This document shows, piece after piece, positions 53,100 through 62,409 of a stretch of DNA of 64,000 nucleotides. The stretch comes from Nostoc sp. C052 (lineage in GTDB: Bacteria > Cyanobacteriota > Cyanobacteriia > Cyanobacteriales > Nostocaceae). Made by a program: the position numbers and the translations under genes. Under the pieces are notes generated by a model, which saw nothing but the letters and a program-made list of their open reading frames with translations, did not search any database and was not told the DNA's origin. How positions within the stretch are numbered: the first letter of the stretch is position 1; each line of letters opens with the position of its first letter. The DNA is taken from the NCBI RefSeq assembly GCF_013393905.1, contig NZ_CP040272.1:6519501-6583500 (forward strand), written 5' to 3'.

Positions 53100-53387
53100 G
53101 TGACTAGCCTCTTACCCAGTTTTCAATCAACAGAAGTTTTTTATCTAAGCTCGGATGGTGAACCTTTGCAGCTGCGTCTGCAAATAGAGGGGCAACTAAT
53201 TGGTTTTTATCGAGAAGACACTGGAGAAAAGTTGCTGATTCCAGAGGAGTTCGTAGAGGCGCTGAAACAGGAAAGATTGGCGAGGGAACAAGCACAGGCA
53301 CAGGTGGAAAGGTTGAAGGAACATTTACGTAGACGCGAAGCGGCTTGTCGTTAGACATCGCTTGGCGTTGATCCTGATAGTATCTAG
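53100..53387 (+). pseudogene. Tail of a Uma2-like gene truncated by an inserted repeat
   Basis: The frame from GTG 53100 reads FYLSSDGEPLQLRLQIEGQL, FYREDTGEKLLIPEEFVEAL and a charged helix (RLAREQAQAQVERLKEHLR), which look like the C-terminus of cyanobacterial Uma2 (DUF820) proteins. Then 27 bases of repeat (about 53331-53357) come in frame and bring TAG 53352-53354. After it the expected family end SLGVDPDSI resumes in the same frame, to TAG 53385-53387. No N-terminal nuclease part is found upstream. Function is lost. Confidence 0.6.
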
Positions 53388-53757
53388 CGTATATTTGCGA
53401 TCGCCTTTGGCGGATGCTTCGCACTATCGCAGAATGCATTTACCTAACTCAACCTCACCAAAGGCGATGCCTATGGCGGGCTACGCCTACGCGAAAAGAT
53501 ATCATAATGTACTATGTCAAACAGGTAGCTCATCCGCGAGCATGGGCGTTATCATGAAGGCTTAGTTTCAGCCCGGTAATTATACACTTTCAAGGCGTGA
53601 GAGTAGTTCAATTAACTGAGCGCGATCGAGCGTCCTTGCCAAACAGAGAAGGGAGGCTCTATATTGTTCCACATTTATGATATTATTTGGCAACTCATCT
53701 TTTTACTCGTAAAATCGAAGACAAGATCAAGGTCAGTAGAAAAGAGTCCATAAATTA
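53388..53757. other. Spacer with repeat remnants
   Basis: 370 bases. 53392-53500 is GCGATCGC/GGCGGGCTACGCCTACGCG repeat material common in Nostocales. The rest shows no gene. TTATGATATTATT near 53685 could be part of a promoter of the next gene. Confidence 0.4.
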
Positions 53758-54714
53758 ATGAGTACGTTAATCAGTCATGATGGAAGAGCTATCACTAAAT
53801 TTCACGTGGTAGACCGGATCAACGATATCGCTTGGCAAGCTCACCAAGGTAGCGTTGCTGCGATTATTCAGCTATTGAACGAAAAGCTAGCCAAGTCTGG
53901 TGTCAGAACTAGAGCGATTTTTTCTGATGGTGTCTTACAACTTCTGTGCGAAGCGGCTAGGGTAGAGCAACTTGAGCAATCTCCCCTCGTAGAACAAATT
54001 CACCAAATTCTTGAGTCCATCGCCCCGCGTCACATTCGCCGAGTTAATATCAACAGTCGGATTGTTCGGGAACAACAATTACTGTGGTTAAAGGAAATAG
54101 ATAGCGATCGCGAAAACCAATTGCTTTGGTCACAGGAAATTACGTTAATTCAGCCTAATATTATAAAGCAATTAATTAAAGATTTCACAGAAGCTCAAGC
54201 TGAACTAGGAAAACCAAATTTCCCTAAAACTTCAGTCTCTCGCCCTTTAGTACTGATTAACAAAGAAAAACAGAAAACTAAACCTCAAAAAAAGATATTA
54301 GTAACGGCTGGTTTGTGTTCACTGTTGTTGCTTAGTTGGGTTGTTTATGCCCAGTTAGGTAATAAACTAAAAAACCTAATGCAACTAGAAACTTCCAAAT
54401 CTTTAACTACAGAAAATACTAACAAGACGAAAGTCCAAACCCCATCTCTTGTTCCTAACAATAGCCTTTCAGAACAACCTGATGATCCATTTACAACATC
54501 TGTACGAATTGCAAATCTTGCTTCTGCATCTGGGAAAACAGCCACAACCTCAACTCAGTGGTTAGAGATAGCTGCTAAGTGGCAACGGGCTTCTGATTTA
54601 ATGAGTACTGTGCCACAAAACCACAGCCGTTATCAAGAAGCTAAGATTCGTACTCAACTATATAAGAAATATAGTGAGGCGGCGCAGAAAGAAGCCGATA
54701 AGAGTAAATCTTAG
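53758..54714 (+). CDS. Single-pass membrane protein, cyanobacterial, function unknown
   Basis: 318 residues; ATG 53758. The N-terminal 140 residues form a soluble domain common in cyanobacterial proteins of unknown role, with paired patterns SVAAIIQLLNEKLAKSGVRT, LQLLCEAARVEQLEQ and RRVNINSRIVREQQLLWL. One membrane helix follows (about 182-200; VTAGLCSLLLLSWVVYA). The outer part is polar with a TPR-like helical end (WLEIAAKWQRASDLMSTVP, RYQEAKIRTQLYKKYSEAA). No catalytic motif is seen. It stands alone. Similar N-terminal domains occur next to various partners, so a binding role is possible. Confidence 0.75.
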   Translation: MSTLISHDGRAITKFHVVDRINDIAWQAHQGSVAAIIQLLNEKLAKSGVRTRAIFSDGVLQLLCEAARVEQLEQSPLVEQIHQILESIAPRHIRRVNINSRIVREQQLLWLKEIDSDRENQLLWSQEITLIQPNIIKQLIKDFTEAQAELGKPNFPKTSVSRPLVLINKEKQKTKPQKKILVTAGLCSLLLLSWVVYAQLGNKLKNLMQLETSKSLTTENTNKTKVQTPSLVPNNSLSEQPDDPFTTSVRIANLASASGKTATTSTQWLEIAAKWQRASDLMSTVPQNHSRYQEAKIRTQLYKKYSEAAQKEADKSKS

Positions 54715-55240
54715 TACAGTTTTGGATGAAATCGTAGCGTTTTAAAACGCACTTAGTAGCAAAATCAGTCCAAAATAGACACAAAGTCTTAATAAATTTA
54801 ATTCGCTACGAATTAGTTAAATGCTGTACTTAGTTTTGCAAATTCTTAATAATCACTGTAAGAAAGAAGCAACTACTCGTATTTATGTGAGAATAGTTAC
54901 TTCTAATTGGAACTTACAAAAAATTAAATATTCTACAATTTGTAGTGATTATTAATGGTCTGCCAATGTTAACTTCTTAATATACACTTTTTTTAGTCAA
55001 TTTAGTGATGATTTGAATATTAACTATATATCAATATTTTGGGCTGATCTGAACTATATTGAGCTATAACCCAATACGATTGGTTTGGCAACAATTTTGG
55101 GGTTTTAAGACGCAATAAATCACCGTCTCTACAAGTGTTTTGGGCTGATCTGAACTGTATTAAGTTATAACCTCGAATTCTAATAGAATTCGAGGTTATG
55201 AGACACTAAATATTAAGAAGAGTTGCTGACAGAAAAACTT
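54715..55240. other. Spacer with a 35-bp direct repeat
   Basis: 526 bases. 55037-55071 and 55138-55172 are 35-base direct repeats (GGGCTGATCTGAACT at the core) with three differences. Between them is a CCGTCTCTAC repeat fragment. No gene seen. Confidence 0.55.
55167..55199. terminator. 15-bp perfect inverted repeat after the GspC-like gene
   Basis: ATAACCTCGAATTCT, three bases, exact complement. It lies 42 bases after the stop codon of the minus-strand gene ending at 55241. T-richness after it on the minus strand is poor, so the terminator role is tentative. Confidence 0.45.
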
Positions 55241-56569
55241 TTACAACTTCTGGCCTGCGTAAATCGATCGCACTTCGCCGTTACGCCGGATGACTGCTTC
55301 GCCGTTACTGACATCTACTAGTGTCCAACCGCTTGAGCCGATACTTTCACCCATATTGATGCGGCGAGTCACGCCATCAATTTTAAACAAAGCAGCAGAT
55401 TTGTTGCCCAACTCTAGCAATCCCTCTAAGGTATTACTCGGAGCTTCTGCGATCGCAGTTGGCGGATATACTTGTTCTTGGGTAATGGTTGGTTCTGACT
55501 CTGGGGCGAGTGCATCACGTAATGGAACTACTGGTAATGCAGGCAGAGGCTTAGGTGCTTGCCGCACTGTAATGGGTGCAGTTTTCCCCGCTACTGGCTT
55601 GAGTTCAGATCGTACAGCCGCAGCTAACATATTAACGGTTACGGGCTTGGCAGCTTGCCGGACTGTATTCAGGGCAGTTTTCACAACATTAGGTTGAGAT
55701 CCCTGTAATACACTGGCAACTTGTGGTAAAAGTGTAGAAGTCCCAGGAATAGCTGGAAGGGCGTAGCGCATTGGCGACGGTGCTTGATAAACAGGAACGT
55801 AGATGCGCTCAACAACACTCCCAGAACGGTTGGAGGCTGATGTATTGTTAGCTAAAAGTGGAAGTGCTGGCAGATTACCTGTTGTTTGCTCGTTACCAAG
55901 GGCTATTTGGTTACTATTTGCCTGACTGGAGAATCCCCGACTGAAAGATTTTTGATTGGGTGTTGCTCCTTGCTTATCTATGACTGCTAGTGATTGGAGC
56001 ATATAGTCAACTAACTCTGCCTCAATTTCTGTTTTGACAGGAAACTGTGACTGCGATTGCGACACTAGAAGCGCTGATTCGGGCAATTTTGCATTTAAAA
56101 GATATACGACTCCAGACTGCACCAGGTAAATCATACCTGCGATCGCCACGCCTAAAGTTGTTCCCACCATCAGCAGTTTGCCCAAAGCCGGCCTAGTTTT
56201 CTGACGCTTTCTACTAACTACTTTCACAGCGCCGTTTTCAAACACAACGGTACTCAATTGCTTATGCTTATCTTGAGCATCTGACTGATTCCGGCTGTTT
56301 GGTACAATAATCTGCGGTATTGTAACTGTTTGTAGAGGCACATATCCTGGAGGTGACTGGCGTTGAGCTTGGGCAGAAACCCCAGCAACAGAGTGGTGCC
56401 TAACAGCTTGAGAAGGCAGATTACCACTAACATCCAGAATGTAGTCGATATCGGCAAAGAGTTCATCCATGAGACCATCAGCATAGTTTTCTATCGACCA
56501 AGGCTCGTTGGCGATTAAGTCTTCTGATGGTTCTGGTACTATGAGACGGGTGCTGGCTTCTTGTAACAT
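55241..56569 (-). CDS. Membrane protein with GspC/PilP-like C-terminal domain
   Basis: 442 residues; ATG 56569. The N-terminal 130 residues are polar (DGLMDELFADIDYILDVSGN). A membrane helix lies at about 140-165 (LLMVGTTLGVAIAGMIYLV). A long Pro/Ala/Thr-rich stretch follows. The last 60 residues (ALFKIDGVTRRINMGESIG, then GWTLVDVSNGEAVIRRNGEV and YAGQKL) follow the pattern of the homology region in type II secretion GspC and type IV pilus PilP. It might tie an inner-membrane pilus or secretion part to the outer membrane, but no such genes are next to it. I know similar cyanobacterial proteins only as hypothetical. Confidence 0.7.
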   Translation of the reverse strand: MLQEASTRLIVPEPSEDLIANEPWSIENYADGLMDELFADIDYILDVSGNLPSQAVRHHSVAGVSAQAQRQSPPGYVPLQTVTIPQIIVPNSRNQSDAQDKHKQLSTVVFENGAVKVVSRKRQKTRPALGKLLMVGTTLGVAIAGMIYLVQSGVVYLLNAKLPESALLVSQSQSQFPVKTEIEAELVDYMLQSLAVIDKQGATPNQKSFSRGFSSQANSNQIALGNEQTTGNLPALPLLANNTSASNRSGSVVERIYVPVYQAPSPMRYALPAIPGTSTLLPQVASVLQGSQPNVVKTALNTVRQAAKPVTVNMLAAAVRSELKPVAGKTAPITVRQAPKPLPALPVVPLRDALAPESEPTITQEQVYPPTAIAEAPSNTLEGLLELGNKSAALFKIDGVTRRINMGESIGSSGWTLVDVSNGEAVIRRNGEVRSIYAGQKL

Positions 56570-56897
56570 AGACGTTCTGGGTTGTTGCTAGGACGGGGAA
56601 ACGCCGTCTCTACTGCCTGGAAATTGGGATTATTCTTAAAGAGAGAATAGGGAACCGGTAACAGGAAATAGGTGATCTCTTATTCCCGGATAGGGAACAT
56701 GAAATAGAAAAAACCGTTCCTGTTCCCTTCTTTGATGAAACATTCAATCCCAGTTCTCTTAAGACGAGTTGATTGAGCTTTGGTATTAAACTCAACTTTC
56801 ATCTGGGGATTGTTGATGATGGCAGTACTAAGAGTTATGTCATCTATCATACCAATCTCCCTCCTTACTACTATACTCAGTCTTTATGAAATTGGTG
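56570..56897. other. Spacer with repeat and possible kinase-tail remnant
   Basis: 328 bases. The minus-strand frame 56610-56795 contains NVSSKKGTGTVFSIS, which resembles the closing strand of a histidine-kinase ATPase domain, but the rest of the domain is absent. GGAACCGGTAACAGG-type repeats fill 56655-56740. Confidence 0.35.
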
Positions 56898-58820
56898 TTA
56901 AGCTAACGCTCGAAACTCTTGCTGGTTCTTGGTTCTACGCAATTCTAGATATAATAATAAAGCGTTTATATCTGCTGGGTTTACACCACCTATACGTGAT
57001 GCTTGACCAAGAGTCAGTGGTTTTACGTGAGCCAGCTTTTCCCGTGCTTCTTTGGAAAGAGTATCAATTGTTGTGTAGTCCAAATCAGCAGGTAACTGGC
57101 GGTGCGCTTGCCTAGCAATTTGGTCAATTTGATGTTGTTGCCTAGCGAGATAGCCAGAATACTTGATGTCAATTTCTGCGCCTTCTTTCTCAGCACGGTT
57201 GAGGTTGGGGTTTCCCAATCCGAACCTGTCGAGGTCAACATAATGGAATCCTGGACGCCGCAGCAAGTCGTTCAGGGTAATTGAACCTTTAATTGCTTGT
57301 TGGGTATTAGATGCGATCGCTATTCCCATTTCATCATGTTCTTTCACTCGTGTAGCTTGTAATCTTTGTTTTTCTGTGGTGATATTACCCTGTTTTTCAA
57401 TAAACATATCCCAACGGCGATCGTCAATTAAACCAATTTCCCGTCCCAAGGGTGTCAGACGTTGGTCGGCATTATCAGAACGCAATATTAATCGGTACTC
57501 TGACCTACTGGTAAGCATCCGGTAAGGTTCCCGCAGGTCTTTTGTACACAAGTCATCAACTAGCGTCCCAATGTAGCTTTGCTCGCGCGCAAACACAATC
57601 ATTTCTTGAGAGCGAACAAATCGAGCTGCGTTAATTCCCGCCACCAACCCTTGAGCTGCGGCTTCTTCATAACCTGTAGTACCATTAATCTGTCCAGCAC
57701 AAAACAGTCCCGCAATCTTCTTAGTCATCAATGTGGGGTAACACTGAGTTGCTGGTAAATAGTCATATTCCACTGCATAAGCTGGACGCAGCATCACACA
57801 TTTTTCCAAACCGGGGAGAGTCCGCAACATTTGCAGTTGCAGATTTTCTGGCAACCCTGTAGAAAATCCTTGAATATACAGTTCAGGTATATCCCTTCCT
57901 TCCGGTTCAATAAAGATTTGATGGCTTTCTTTATCAGCAAAGCGGACAATCTTATCTTCAATACTGGGACAATAACGCGGTCCTTTCGCTTCCACCCAAC
58001 CGCCATAGACTGGCGACAGATGCAAATTTTCCCGAATTAGGCGATGGGTTTCGGCGGTGGTGCGGGTGATATAGCAAGGCATTTGTTCTCGTTCGACCCA
58101 CACTTCTGGGTCAAAACTGAACCAGCGCACGTCTTCATCCCCTGGCTGAATGAGCATTTTACTATAATCTACCGATCGCTTATCGACCCGTGCCGGAGTT
58201 CCAGTTTTAAGTCTGCCGGTTTCAAATCCCAGGCGATTTAAAGTTTGTGTCAATCCTTCAGCCGCAAATTCCCCAGCGCGTCCGGCTGCCATTGATTTAT
58301 TGCCAACCCAAATTTTGCCTCCCAGGAAAGTGCCAGTTGTCAAGATAACTGCTTGACATTGGAACCCCACACCAAAATAAGTTTCAACGCCAATGACTTC
58401 ACCGTTAGCACCCAGCACCAAGTCTGTTGCCATACTTTCGCGGATTGTCAAGTTTTCTTGGTTCTCAACAATATTTTTCATCACTGCTGCATATTCGCGC
58501 TTGTCCGTCTGGGCGCGTAATGCCCACACAGCAGGCCCCCGTGAAGAGTTGAGGATACGTTTTTGCAGATAGGTACGGTCTGCTACTTTACCAATTTCCC
58601 CGCCGAGTGCATCTACCTCATGAGTCAACTGAGATTTGGCTGGGCCACCCACCGCTGGGTTACAAGGTTGCCAAGCGATTTTATCCAAGTTGAGCGTCAA
58701 TAGCAGGGTACGACAACCGAGGCGTGCAGAGGCGAGAGCTGCTTCGCAACCGGAGTGACCTGCACCGACGACTATGACATCAAAAGCGTCTTGAAATTCA
58801 ACGGAATTGTGCATGGTCAT
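56898..58820 (-). CDS. mnmG: tRNA uridine-5-carboxymethylaminomethyl(34) synthesis enzyme MnmG (GidA)
   Basis: 640 residues from ATG 58820; the frame extends to TTG 58910 but the family starts near FDVIVVGAGHSG. With MnmE it adds the carboxymethylaminomethyl or aminomethyl group to U34 in certain tRNAs. Landmarks: GAGHSGCEAALASARLG (FAD), CNPAVGGPAKSQLTHEVDALG, YCPSIEDKIVRF, EGRDIPELYIQGFSTGLP, LTSRSEYRLILRSDNADQRL, and the C-terminal LTLGQASRIGGVNPADI. Full length, cytoplasmic. mnmE is not in the window. Confidence 0.97.
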   Translation of the reverse strand: MTMHNSVEFQDAFDVIVVGAGHSGCEAALASARLGCRTLLLTLNLDKIAWQPCNPAVGGPAKSQLTHEVDALGGEIGKVADRTYLQKRILNSSRGPAVWALRAQTDKREYAAVMKNIVENQENLTIRESMATDLVLGANGEVIGVETYFGVGFQCQAVILTTGTFLGGKIWVGNKSMAAGRAGEFAAEGLTQTLNRLGFETGRLKTGTPARVDKRSVDYSKMLIQPGDEDVRWFSFDPEVWVEREQMPCYITRTTAETHRLIRENLHLSPVYGGWVEAKGPRYCPSIEDKIVRFADKESHQIFIEPEGRDIPELYIQGFSTGLPENLQLQMLRTLPGLEKCVMLRPAYAVEYDYLPATQCYPTLMTKKIAGLFCAGQINGTTGYEEAAAQGLVAGINAARFVRSQEMIVFAREQSYIGTLVDDLCTKDLREPYRMLTSRSEYRLILRSDNADQRLTPLGREIGLIDDRRWDMFIEKQGNITTEKQRLQATRVKEHDEMGIAIASNTQQAIKGSITLNDLLRRPGFHYVDLDRFGLGNPNLNRAEKEGAEIDIKYSGYLARQQHQIDQIARQAHRQLPADLDYTTIDTLSKEAREKLAHVKPLTLGQASRIGGVNPADINALLLYLELRRTKNQQEFRALA

Positions 58821-59198
58821 ACTTACAGGATCAGCAAGCTGAGAGTTCTTTTCAATTTTAACTGTTCCAGTGATTTCATGGATGTAACTTTCTGCTAAAA
58901 AAGTTATCAAAATTACTAGTACTCAAATCAAGGCAGTTTTAATTTTTAAACTTAATTATCAGCTAAAAAATATAATCTTTTTTAAAATTTGTGACAATCT
59001 TCCGGTTTGTTTATCACAGTTCTTGTTCATGTAGTTGGAGATCACATAAATTAACTCATTCTTTCATATTTATTCTCAATAGAAATAATTTTCAGCATCA
59101 ATTTAGGTTGCCTTTTGTTTAAGTAAAACTAAATAAAAACATTTTTAATAAATCTATTAACTTTACCTTTAAATCAATCAAGAAGCAATTATTTAAAA
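58821..59198. other. Divergent spacer mnmG / M15 peptidase
   Basis: 378 bases, strongly AT-rich. No gene or repeat recognised; promoters for both flanking genes are expected here. Confidence 0.4.
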
Positions 59199-60071
59199 AT
59201 GAAACTCACCATCAGCAAGAAAATAAATATTAATAGAGCTATCAGAAAAGCATCTTTCATCATGATAGTTATCTTGATGATTTTTGTCTTAGTAGCTAGT
59301 AATGAAATTACCCGTCACAAAGTTGCTATAACTACCCAACCATTAAACGGATGCTTGAATACTGATTCATTGCCTTGTACAGATATCTCTAAAAAGACAA
59401 CATCAGAACCATTTATTCCTGATGCCAAATTAAACGATCAACAGCGTTTTTTATCTGCGATCGCTAGAAAATTACCTACAATTCCTCAGCCTGGTACTTA
59501 TGAATATACGTTACTACGAACTTATGGTGCAGTCTTTGTAAACCAAGATGTTGGAATTAAACTGCCGCAACAAGATATCTTCGCTAATGAAAAAGAAACT
59601 CAAGATTTTCAAGCTACTTTAACAATGGGTCATGTTGATGGCACTAACGACTGTTACTTACAAAAATCGGCGGCTGATGCTTTAAATAAAGCGCGAATTC
59701 AGCAAAATATTCCGCTAAAATCTGGTTATGGTTCTGGTGATTGTACCCGTACTTTCAACACGAATTTAAGATTTTGGCACAAATATGCTAATGATCAAGT
59801 TTTGGCAAAAGTTAAACAGGGTAAAGAAACAAAAATTCTTGGTTTAGTTGCACCTCCCGGAACTTCTCAACATCTCTGGGGATTAGCAATTGATTTACGC
59901 GTAGGCAGTAAAGAACAAAGAAAAGCTCTGAATCAAAATGGTTGGTTTCAAACAGTAGAAAATGATACTCCACATTGGACTTATGTGGGTTTATCTGAAG
60001 AGAATTTATCCCTATTTGGTTTTAAGAAGCAAGCTATTCGGGGCATTACTTATTGGATAACGCCACTATGA
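59199..60071 (+). CDS. M15-family (VanY-type) D-Ala-D-Ala carboxypeptidase-like protein
   Basis: 290 residues; ATG 59199. One hydrophobic segment (about 22-36; MIVILMIFVLVA) anchors or exports it. The catalytic part (about 150-290) has the M15 zinc pattern: Arg-bearing GYGSGDCTRTF, SQHLWGLAIDLRV (His and Asp ligands) and PHWTYVGL (third His). Such enzymes trim the last D-Ala of peptidoglycan stems or related peptides in the periplasm. The N-terminal half (65-150) is of unknown fold. It stands alone before the methyltransferase. Confidence 0.85.
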   Translation: MKLTISKKININRAIRKASFIMIVILMIFVLVASNEITRHKVAITTQPLNGCLNTDSLPCTDISKKTTSEPFIPDAKLNDQQRFLSAIARKLPTIPQPGTYEYTLLRTYGAVFVNQDVGIKLPQQDIFANEKETQDFQATLTMGHVDGTNDCYLQKSAADALNKARIQQNIPLKSGYGSGDCTRTFNTNLRFWHKYANDQVLAKVKQGKETKILGLVAPPGTSQHLWGLAIDLRVGSKEQRKALNQNGWFQTVENDTPHWTYVGLSEENLSLFGFKKQAIRGITYWITPL

Positions 60072-60157
60072 TTGTTAGATAGCATAAAAACTTGGGAAGT
60101 AAGTCAGTATATATAATATAGGAAGGATATAGGAATTCAGTTTTTACATCAAAACCC

Positions 60158-60937
60158 ATGAGCCAAATTAATCCTGAAACAACTCCCTTACATACCTTAA
60201 ACCCACTCAACCGATTTTCTGAGAGAGCAGAGGATTATGTAAAATATCGACCAAGTTACCCCACAGATGCAATTGATATTATCTTGGAAGGATTAGGTGA
60301 AAATTTACAACTCTTAGCAGCAGATATTGGTGCAGGTACAGGAATTGCTTCAAGACTGTTAGCTGAACGCGGAGTTAATGTCATCGCCATAGAACCAAAC
60401 GCGGCGATGCGAGAAGCTGCCCAAGCACATCCTTTGATAGAGTTTCGTGATGGAACAGCAGAATTTACCCAACTCCCTGATAATTCAGTTGATTTAGTTA
60501 CTTGCTTTCAAGCTTTCCACTGGTTCAATCCCGAACCAACTTTATTGGAATTTCGCCGTATTTTAAAACCATCAGCACGCTTGGCTGTGGTGTGGAATAA
60601 TCGAGATAAAGAAGATGCCTTAACTACAGAATATAGCCGACTAGTCCGCGAAGCATCTAATAATCACCCAGCAGAATCTCGAATGGAGTCGGTAGAGCCG
60701 CTGTTAGTAACTCCCCATTTTATTAACATCCACGAATATAATTTTACTTATAGACAACAGTTAGATTTAACTGGACTGATTGGACGAGCAATGAGTGTTT
60801 CTTACCTTCCACGTGAAGGCTGGGTATACGAACAGCTTATTAACAATTTTCAAGAATTATATGAGCGCTTTCATGATGAGAGTGGTTTTGTCTATATGGT
60901 TTATCGCACTAGCGTATACCTTGGTGAAGCTATTTAA
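60158..60937 (+). CDS. Class I SAM-dependent methyltransferase
   Basis: 259 residues; ATG 60158. SAM-binding motifs are clear: I (AADIGAGTGIASRLLAERG), post-I acidic end of strand 2 (VIAIEPNAAMREAA), and motif IV (DLVTCFQAFHWFNPEPTLLE). It belongs to the Methyltransf_11-like group; the N-terminal FSERAEDYVKYRPSYP is typical. Substrate unknown, cytoplasmic. It is 86 bases after the peptidase gene and 66 before the radical SAM gene, so these may share a transcript. Confidence 0.9.
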   Translation: MSQINPETTPLHTLNPLNRFSERAEDYVKYRPSYPTDAIDIILEGLGENLQLLAADIGAGTGIASRLLAERGVNVIAIEPNAAMREAAQAHPLIEFRDGTAEFTQLPDNSVDLVTCFQAFHWFNPEPTLLEFRRILKPSARLAVVWNNRDKEDALTTEYSRLVREASNNHPAESRMESVEPLLVTPHFINIHEYNFTYRQQLDLTGLIGRAMSVSYLPREGWVYEQLINNFQELYERFHDESGFVYMVYRTSVYLGEAI

Positions 60938-61003
60938 AAATAAAAATGGGAATCATAAGAAGTAGAGTGCATTAATTCACTCTCAATAAATATCAGGATT
61001 CAG

Positions 61004-61942
61004 ATGGCACAACCAAAATATGAAGGTTATTGCGAATGCAATCCTACCAAATTAGTCAGAGAAAAGTTTGGAGATGTCAATGTTTATGCCCAGAATGCTA
61101 AATCACTTTTAACAAAAGCCACTGGTTTTATTGGTAATTATGATTTTACTCTCAATCCTTATAGAGGATGTCAATACGGTTGTAGTTATTGCTATGCTGC
61201 TGCATTTACCCCTAATGCTCAAATGCGCCAAGATTGGGGTAAATGGGTAATTTTTAAGGAAAATGCTGCTGAAATTTTAGTGAAAGAATTAAAAAAATGG
61301 TACGAGAAAAATCCTCACACTCCTCCTAGTATATACATGAGTAGCGTTACCGATCCTTATCAACCACTTGAGTCTAAACATCATCTGACTCGTCGGTTGT
61401 TGGAGGTAATGCTAGATATGGGGATTGACGGTTATCAAACTCCAACTTTGGTGATTCAAACTCGTAGCCCAATTATTACTAGAGATATTGATTATTTACA
61501 ACGATTTAAGCGATTGCGAATTAATATGAGCATTCCGACTGGGAGTGAATTGGTGAGAAAAGATTTTGAACCGCGATCGCCAAGTATTAAAGCCAGATTA
61601 AATGCGATCGCTAAAATTAAACAAAGTATTGATTATTTCAAAGGTTTTGTTCCTAAAATTTCTATCACTATTACTCCTCTACTTCCTACTTTAGCAACTG
61701 ATGAAGCTACTTTTATTGACAAACTAGCTATCGCCGATAGGGTTGTAATTCAAGCTTTTCATGCTAGCCAGAGTAGTTCTCTCATTGCATCAACTCGCCA
61801 AGAAGCTGAAGAAATTAAGCAAAAATACGCTTGGTGGTATGAAGATGAGCAATTAAGCTATATGAAATTTAAGGAAAAGTTAGTTTCTCGGCTTCCAGGT
61901 GTAGAAATTATGGAAGGTAAAGAGGGATTTGGTTATGAATAA
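61004..61942 (+). CDS. SPL-type radical SAM protein
   Basis: 312 residues; ATG 61004 with AGGATT before it. The cluster motif is NPYRGCQYGCSYCYAA (CxxxCxxC) at about 51-66. SVTDPYQPLESKHHLTR and the inner RINMSIPTGSELVRKDFEP are typical of the group near spore photoproduct lyase (Rv2578c-like). Members bind a 4Fe-4S cluster and SAM. In a non-sporulating cyanobacterium a DNA-repair role is possible but unproven. The next small frame overlaps its last bases. Confidence 0.88.
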   Translation: MAQPKYEGYCECNPTKLVREKFGDVNVYAQNAKSLLTKATGFIGNYDFTLNPYRGCQYGCSYCYAAAFTPNAQMRQDWGKWVIFKENAAEILVKELKKWYEKNPHTPPSIYMSSVTDPYQPLESKHHLTRRLLEVMLDMGIDGYQTPTLVIQTRSPIITRDIDYLQRFKRLRINMSIPTGSELVRKDFEPRSPSIKARLNAIAKIKQSIDYFKGFVPKISITITPLLPTLATDEATFIDKLAIADRVVIQAFHASQSSSLIASTRQEAEEIKQKYAWWYEDEQLSYMKFKEKLVSRLPGVEIMEGKEGFGYE

Positions 61943-62081
61943 TCTTATCGTAAATTGGTGGCGAAGTCAGCAGTTTAAATTATCTTTAAAGCGGGGGGAT
62001 ATTCGACGTGCAGTGCAACTCTTGCAAGAGATTCAAAGTTCTCTGGTGAGATTGGATTTTGTCCCTATTTTCGGTACATAG
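61935..62081 (+). CDS. Possible 48-residue overlapping small protein
   Basis: ATG 61935 overlaps the last 8 bases of the radical SAM gene in another frame and opens 48 codons to TAG 62079-62081. Composition is protein-like, with an amphipathic helix (DIRRAVQLLQEIQSSLVRL). Overlapping start and stop are typical of coupled genes. I recognise no family; it could be the intact start of a once longer gene. Confidence 0.4.
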   Translation: MNNLIVNWWRSQQFKLSLKRGDIRRAVQLLQEIQSSLVRLDFVPIFGT

Positions 62082-62409
62082 TTACAAACAGCACAGTTGT
62101 GTACTGCTGGTCGCAGTTATGCAAGGATTTTGGGCTATTTTACCCTCAAGTCTTGCACCTGAATATACTTCTTTGGTCAGATAATCTATATTCTGTGAGC
62201 TTCTCTTTCTTTTTCAGCAACCCCTATTTACAGAGATAAAATTTTAAAAAAATATCTGGTGTATTTGGGTACAATTACTAAATTGTTACTCATTTATATT
62301 AGTAGACGCTTTGGTATAAATAAAAATTGTTTCCACTGGCGACAAAGCTCAGAGTTTAGTTTTTGTCTCAATTCAATATAAAATCTAAAACTTAAAATCC
62401 TAAATCAAC
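62082..62409. other. Spacer upstream of the malic enzyme gene
   Basis: 328 bases, AT-rich. No gene, repeat or clear regulatory element recognised. Confidence 0.4.

Noticed and set aside
53104..53439. 111-codon frame on the minus strand
   Set aside because: Antisense to the Uma2-like tail and to palindromic repeats; the plus-strand reading has recognisable family sequence.
56610..56795. Minus-strand frame resembling the end of a histidine-kinase ATPase domain
   Set aside because: Only about 15 residues fit (GTGTVFSIS region); N, G1 and G2 boxes are missing, so it is noted within the spacer and not called as a gene.
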